Positions 59,348-64,000 of a stretch of 64,000 nucleotides of DNA are shown piece by piece. Position numbers and translations under genes: made by a program. The stretch comes from Cheiracanthium punctorium. Taxonomy: Eukaryota; Arthropoda; Arachnida; Araneae; Cheiracanthiidae. The notes below the pieces were generated by a model. It searched no databases, was not told the origin of the DNA, and worked only from the letters and a program-made list of their open reading frames with translations. The stretch lies in contig JAWZYV010002500.1 in NCBI GenBank assembly GCA_038373885.1, positions 248,001 to 312,000 of the forward strand, in the 5' to 3' direction. The first letter of the stretch is position 1. Each line of letters opens with the position of its first letter.

Positions 59348-62300
59348 TATTGTTAATTTAGTATCTCTTTTTTTTGCTAATTTCTCTCCCCCCACCCTCT
59401 TTGTTCAAAATTTATTCTCTCTGGTTTTATTTTTTTCTTCTTAAAAATGGCAACTCGTACCGGTGCTGTTTAATTTAATTTCTAACCTACCAGCGAGTGT
59501 GGATGCAGTGGCGGACTAACGCTAAGTGAGGCCCGGGGCGGTCTCCAAGTTAGGGGCCCCCTTTTAAGATTGTATTTTTTAACTGAAAATTGCATTTGAA
59601 AGCTAACACTCATAACTGAAAAAAAATCTGAAAAAAATTCTATAAACATTTTTTTTTTTTTTTTTTTTTTTTTAAACTTTTACATTTTGGTAAAATCGAA
59701 AAATAGTCTGCTTTGACTGGTTCGTAGAAAATTAGTAAATTAGTTCGCGTAAAACTAAACTCATTTTATTTTGCTGGTACCGGGTGGCCCAAAGTATATA
59801 GGAATAATGATAACATAACTCTGTACATTTAAAACTTTTAACTACCTACACTTCGCATATTAAAACATACCTAAACCACTGAACCTTAAACTTAAAATTG
59901 TTTTGAAAAGAAATAGTTCATTCTGTTGAAGACACTTTTATTCAACGGAAATCTGTTTTTAGAGGAAAAATGTTTCGGTACCTTTCGATTCCGTTTAAAT
60001 CCACCTTGTGATCTCAGGGTTATTTTTTGCGACCCCATTCAGGTAGCAATCCAAAGATTGATAACCATTAGATTAGCGAATTACCAAATAATAATAATAA
60101 TATTAATAGAATACTGATTTAAACATTTATAAAATAGTCTCGCTCAAGGTAAACTTATTACATTTTTAGTAAATTGCTTTTTAATTTCTGGAACTTTTAT
60201 GTCATTAGTTGTGAGATATAATTTATGTTCTTTACACGCATTTTATATATTTTAGTTTTTTTTCAAATTTCAGTATTCTTTAAATTATGAGCACTTCTGA
60301 TGAAATTAATGGACAAAAATTTCTATATTTGATTTATTAAATATTATATTTATATTCAAAGAACGAGTGCTTAGGTCTTATTTACACAAAAATGGACCAT
60401 TAAAGACGTAGAAAAACTATACTATACAATCAACATTTCTTACAATTAAAGAATTACATTCATATTGAAAGAAGTTCTTTTTAAATAAATATAAAATTGT
60501 AAAGCATAAAATCTAACAAATTGTTTTTGAAACAGAGATATGCTTATTTAAGCCAAAAAGAAGAGACCTAATTTTACAGATTTTGCAGTATTTAACTAAT
60601 AATTGATGTTTACAATGACATTCCAAAAGCCTTATTTGTATCTCGAAATTCTACTAAGACATTGCATGAGCGAATATATTAGTTACATATAAAAGGTTGT
60701 TATAATAAATATAAACATAAAATACAGTACATATTTAGATAACTATTGAATTGAAAAAAAAAAATGTAATTCCAGCGGTTTCCTTACAACAGTTAATACA
60801 AGAGTAAAAAATGCTTAGAAAATCTATTTTGTTAAAAGACATAGAGGACAAAACGCAATGAAGAATTGCTGGTGCACAAGACATTAAAATTGTTACATAC
60901 TGAAAAGTAAGTAGTGAATTTTGATTCATTTAAATTACAATACAATTCTACAAATTTATTAGACAATTATTAAAATACAATCTATGTATTATGTAAATAT
61001 TTCTGTAAAATTAAAGCTAAAAATTATCAAAGGCAGAAATGAGCAAAGAAATATCATCAAATTTAACTAAGTGGATTTTATTTTTTATAAAATATAGTGT
61101 ATTATGACAGAAATTGCAACCGAACTGTCAAAATGACTAAAAATAGACACTTTGTCTATGTTTGACGCCATTATTGGCATACTTTCGTAGCTATGCAAGA
61201 GTTGCTATTTATCATGTATGTATACATTTATAGTAACATTTTTCTGAAAGATTTTTTTAAACTTCATCTGAGAAGTAAAGTATCACCTTAAAACAGTATA
61301 CTTAAGCGATTGAAAGGGCATTAATTAAATTATTTAATTAAAAACTTTTAATTAATATTTAATTAATATTTTAATTAATGTTTAATTAAAAGATGCCGCA
61401 GAAATAATTACTGTAGACAAGATTTTTTTTGGTCGAATTGAATTTACTTCAGTTACTCCATTTACCATTACTAATGTAAAAAGTATCAAAACAGCTCACA
61501 ATCAACTACAATAGACTCTATAAAAAAAGTACGTAAATAACCTGATAATTTTTTTTTTTTTTTTTTTTTTTTTTACATGTTACTTTTTGCTTGAAATGAT
61601 GTTTGCCGATTTTGTTGTAAAATGGTACACAAGTCAGAAATAAATTATGTAGATTTGTGACAACGTCTTTTAATCGCAATATTATTTACTTTTTATTTAT
61701 TTTAAATGAAGTATAAGATATGGTATGTGTAGAGTTACATTTACATAGTATTTTTTTCCCTCAGTTGGCGAATGGAGAAAGTTATAACATTATTTATGAA
61801 TTATTTTGAGTGTCCCTGTAAATTATGCAATATGCATGAAATTTAGCTTATGATACTCTGAGCAAAAGATGCCGCAGTCATCTGCTCAAGAAAAATTCCT
61901 TAGTCAAAGCTACACTATGACTGAGGAATAGTCATAGTGTAGCTTTCAGAGGAAAAAAAGAACTATTTGTGATACATGCAGGTTAAGTTTAATTTTCTGT
62001 AGTATTTCTACAGTCGATTAAACTTCTAAAAGTAAGGACGAAATGCTCCATGCGTGTGAGTGGAATGTCCCAAATACAGAGGTACTTTTTGGGATTTTTC
62101 TTGGAAACAGTTGTACCTTCAAAAAATGTTTTTTCATAATATGAAAATACTAGGTTGATGCTACATCTCCATGCCAATAGTTCTCATGTGGGAAGTCAGC
62201 GCCAGCTGTACCAGTCCTTCGAAATTGTATAAATTAGCGTTAACGACCATGTTTGGGGCCCCGTACCGAGAATCCCTGGGGGCCTTCAAACATTTTAAAC

Positions 62301-64000
62301 ACTGTATTCACTTTATATGAAGAAGTATAACTGCACTGTGCAAAAATTTTTTCTATATCACGTCAGAATCAACATTTAAAGTATTCTTAAAAACTGTATT
62401 TTTCATGAAATTGGAGGTATTTGGGGGTCCCACATTTGGGGGCTCTGACTATATTCGAATGAATTTTCAATATGAGTTGTTAATATTCAAGCTATATTAC
62501 CAGATTAAAAGAAAAAATTCTCCGAAGCACCTCAGAGCCAGTCACAGTAGAGACAATAACGTGGCAAAAATGACCGAAATTATTTCTACGTCGCTCCTGT
62601 TGGGACTTTGACAACCCCCCTCCCCCCCCCCATAACTCCAAAATTAAAAGGGGTAAATCAAAAATATTTCAGATTTCCTTGTGTAAGGCAACACAAGGAA
62701 AAAAAAAAAATTCATGAAATTCTGAGATAGTGATGGAAACTTTTTTTTTTTTTTTTTTTTTTTTACCGGATTTGCTCTTGCAATGTGTCTTAAAGGTGCA
62801 ATGTGTCTTAATCAATCAAGCATCTTGTGAGAAACAGTGATAATTCCCAAGTTAGACACCTCGAACAATTTCCTTGTCCCCAGCCTAAGTGATCCCCCCC
62901 CCCCAAAAAAAAGAATAAAATAACATATTTTACAAGGAAAATAGCTATACCGATTGGATGTAGATGACAGATAAATAAGTGCAACATCAAACAGCATCTC
63001 AGCAAAATCAAACTGTATTCCCTGATTTTGTTATCATTAATTTTCTGAATTGCCTCCCACTGCGGAAGCAAATTTAAAGACGTATTCCCTTAAAAAAAAG
63101 GGGGGGGGGAAGTATTGAATTTGAGACCCAATTCGTTCATTCACCCCACCACGCCTCCCTATTTCTATGGCACGTTCTCTAGGGGTGTCTTATGAACTTT
63201 TTTTGCTACTAAGTTACTAAAATAGCATTATTTGTCTATAAAAGATATTCCGTAAAAAAAGAGTGCACTACATCAACGCATTCGTGATCCGTGGCACGAA
63301 CATATACATAACGAATCGAAGATGCTCAGTTTGATTAGGGACAAGAAAGGCTTTAATACGGAACTCCATTATAATAAGCTAGTAAAGCTTGTGTCCACAG
63401 TCCAAAACTTTATTCACATACCTCAAAATTAGACGTGGTAGCTGCTACATGGCAACAGCTAATTTAAGTTCCCCAATCATGTAATGGCACAATTGTCTAT
63501 TGTAGAAAGGTGTTAAGTGTTTCTAGGAAATTCTTGCTTATCTTGGACAATTCTCTAAAACGTTTGCGTCGGTCATTGATTTTGAGTATCGTGGAAATAA
63601 TTTCGCCATGGAATGAAAAGATTCGTGCAAAACTTTTGTAGCTTCTCACTATTTTGATTATAAAAAAGGTCTTCCTATGTAAAAAATAATTTACATACAG
63701 GTCGTGACTAAGACAATAGGAGGACCTAAGCACTGTTCGAGGGCCCCTATACATTCATACCCTGCTGACCCATATATATGTATAGTCACTAGAATTTTTC
63801 AGATTAGAACTTGAGCTCTCTTAATTATCCCTGGGCCTATGGAAAAAAAAAAAACTTAGGGGAAGAGGGAGGGAGGGGAACGTCAAATAAATTCTCTAGA
63901 GCGGGGCAAATTTCACACTTGTAACAATTTCATTTCTGATTTTGCTTTCTAGTGCAATTTTGTTTACATTCTAGACACTGCACTAAAACTCTAGGGGGGG
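59348..64000. other. gene-free right end
   Basis: No exon or transposase was recognised. It holds T-runs (59650-59671, 61549-61574, 62740-62763), AATTAATTT-rich sequence at 61316-61390, C/G-runs (62617-62632, 63102-63109) and GGGGCCC scraps near 59560, 62260 and 63740 that resemble transposon ends. The missing first exon of SULT-A may lie here, but no splice-compatible Met exon could be fixed. An 85-codon frame at 63497-63754 (minus) has no known motif. Confidence 0.5.
61906..61946. repeat. perfect 17-bp hairpin
   Basis: AAAGCTACACTATGACT and its exact reverse complement separated by the 7-base loop GAGGAAT. No U-run or gene stands beside it; possibly the core of a tiny palindromic element. 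Confidence 0.8.

Noticed and set aside
63497..63754. 85-codon minus frame (FHGEIISTILKINDRRKRF)
   Set aside because: No recognised motif, no splice context; kept only as an unassigned stretch.

Overview
The window is eukaryotic nuclear DNA: AT-rich, full of homopolymer runs, with small exons separated by kilobase introns and a very dense mix of transposable-element remains. The element mix (intact Tc1, piggyBac-like TTAA elements, hAT and Harbinger MITEs, jockey/X-type LINEs, tRNA-derived SINEs, Helitron and mariner relics) and the divergent tandem cytosolic sulfotransferases suggest an arthropod, most likely a chelicerate such as a spider. That placement is inference, not proof.

Host genes. 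The only convincing host genes are three cytosolic sulfotransferase (SULT) genes in tandem, all on the minus strand. Right to left (5' to 3') they are SULT-A (coding exons 57215-57489, 55561-55825, 49830-50280; first exon not found), SULT-B (38880-39060, 37483-37744, 33329-33779; N-terminus short) and SULT-C (16936-17317, 12399-12650, 9896-10118, 5347-5465; complete, 323 residues). All three keep the PAPS-binding loop YPK(C/S)GTTW, a catalytic-type His in KxH(L/F)P, an Arg/Ser pair for the 3'-phosphate and the C-terminal RKGxxGDW. A and B share one intron layout; C has a different one. A TATA box and a donor-ended leader exon near 21 kb may be the SULT-C promoter.

Mobile DNA. 0-5 kb: small pogo- and hAT-type MITEs and a THAP-domain relic. 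5-17 kb (introns of SULT-C): hAT MITEs, palindromic elements, SINEs, a local duplication of an exon start, and piggyBac and mariner relics. 17-33 kb: a 2-kb repeat of unknown class present twice in opposite orientation, a LINE ORF1 pseudogene, an IS630/mariner relic and SINEs. 33-39 kb (SULT-B): a 2.7-kb fold-back element holding a LINE and a Harbinger element, each with its own target-site duplication. 39-50 kb: fold-back repeats, a Helitron helicase relic and tandem repeats. 50-57 kb (SULT-A): several palindromic TTAA MITEs and a GC-rich 68-bp minisatellite. 57.9-59.3 kb: an uninterrupted Tc1-type transposon, the best candidate for a recently active element. 59.3-64 kb: no gene recognised.

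The genes would work as phase-II conjugating enzymes, moving sulfate from PAPS to small acceptors such as phenols, amines or steroids; their substrates cannot be read from sequence. No new multi-gene system was found. The most informative signals are the two SULT intron layouts, the datable nesting of transposons (with an empty-site paralogue), and element insertions lying within tens of bases of SULT splice sites.
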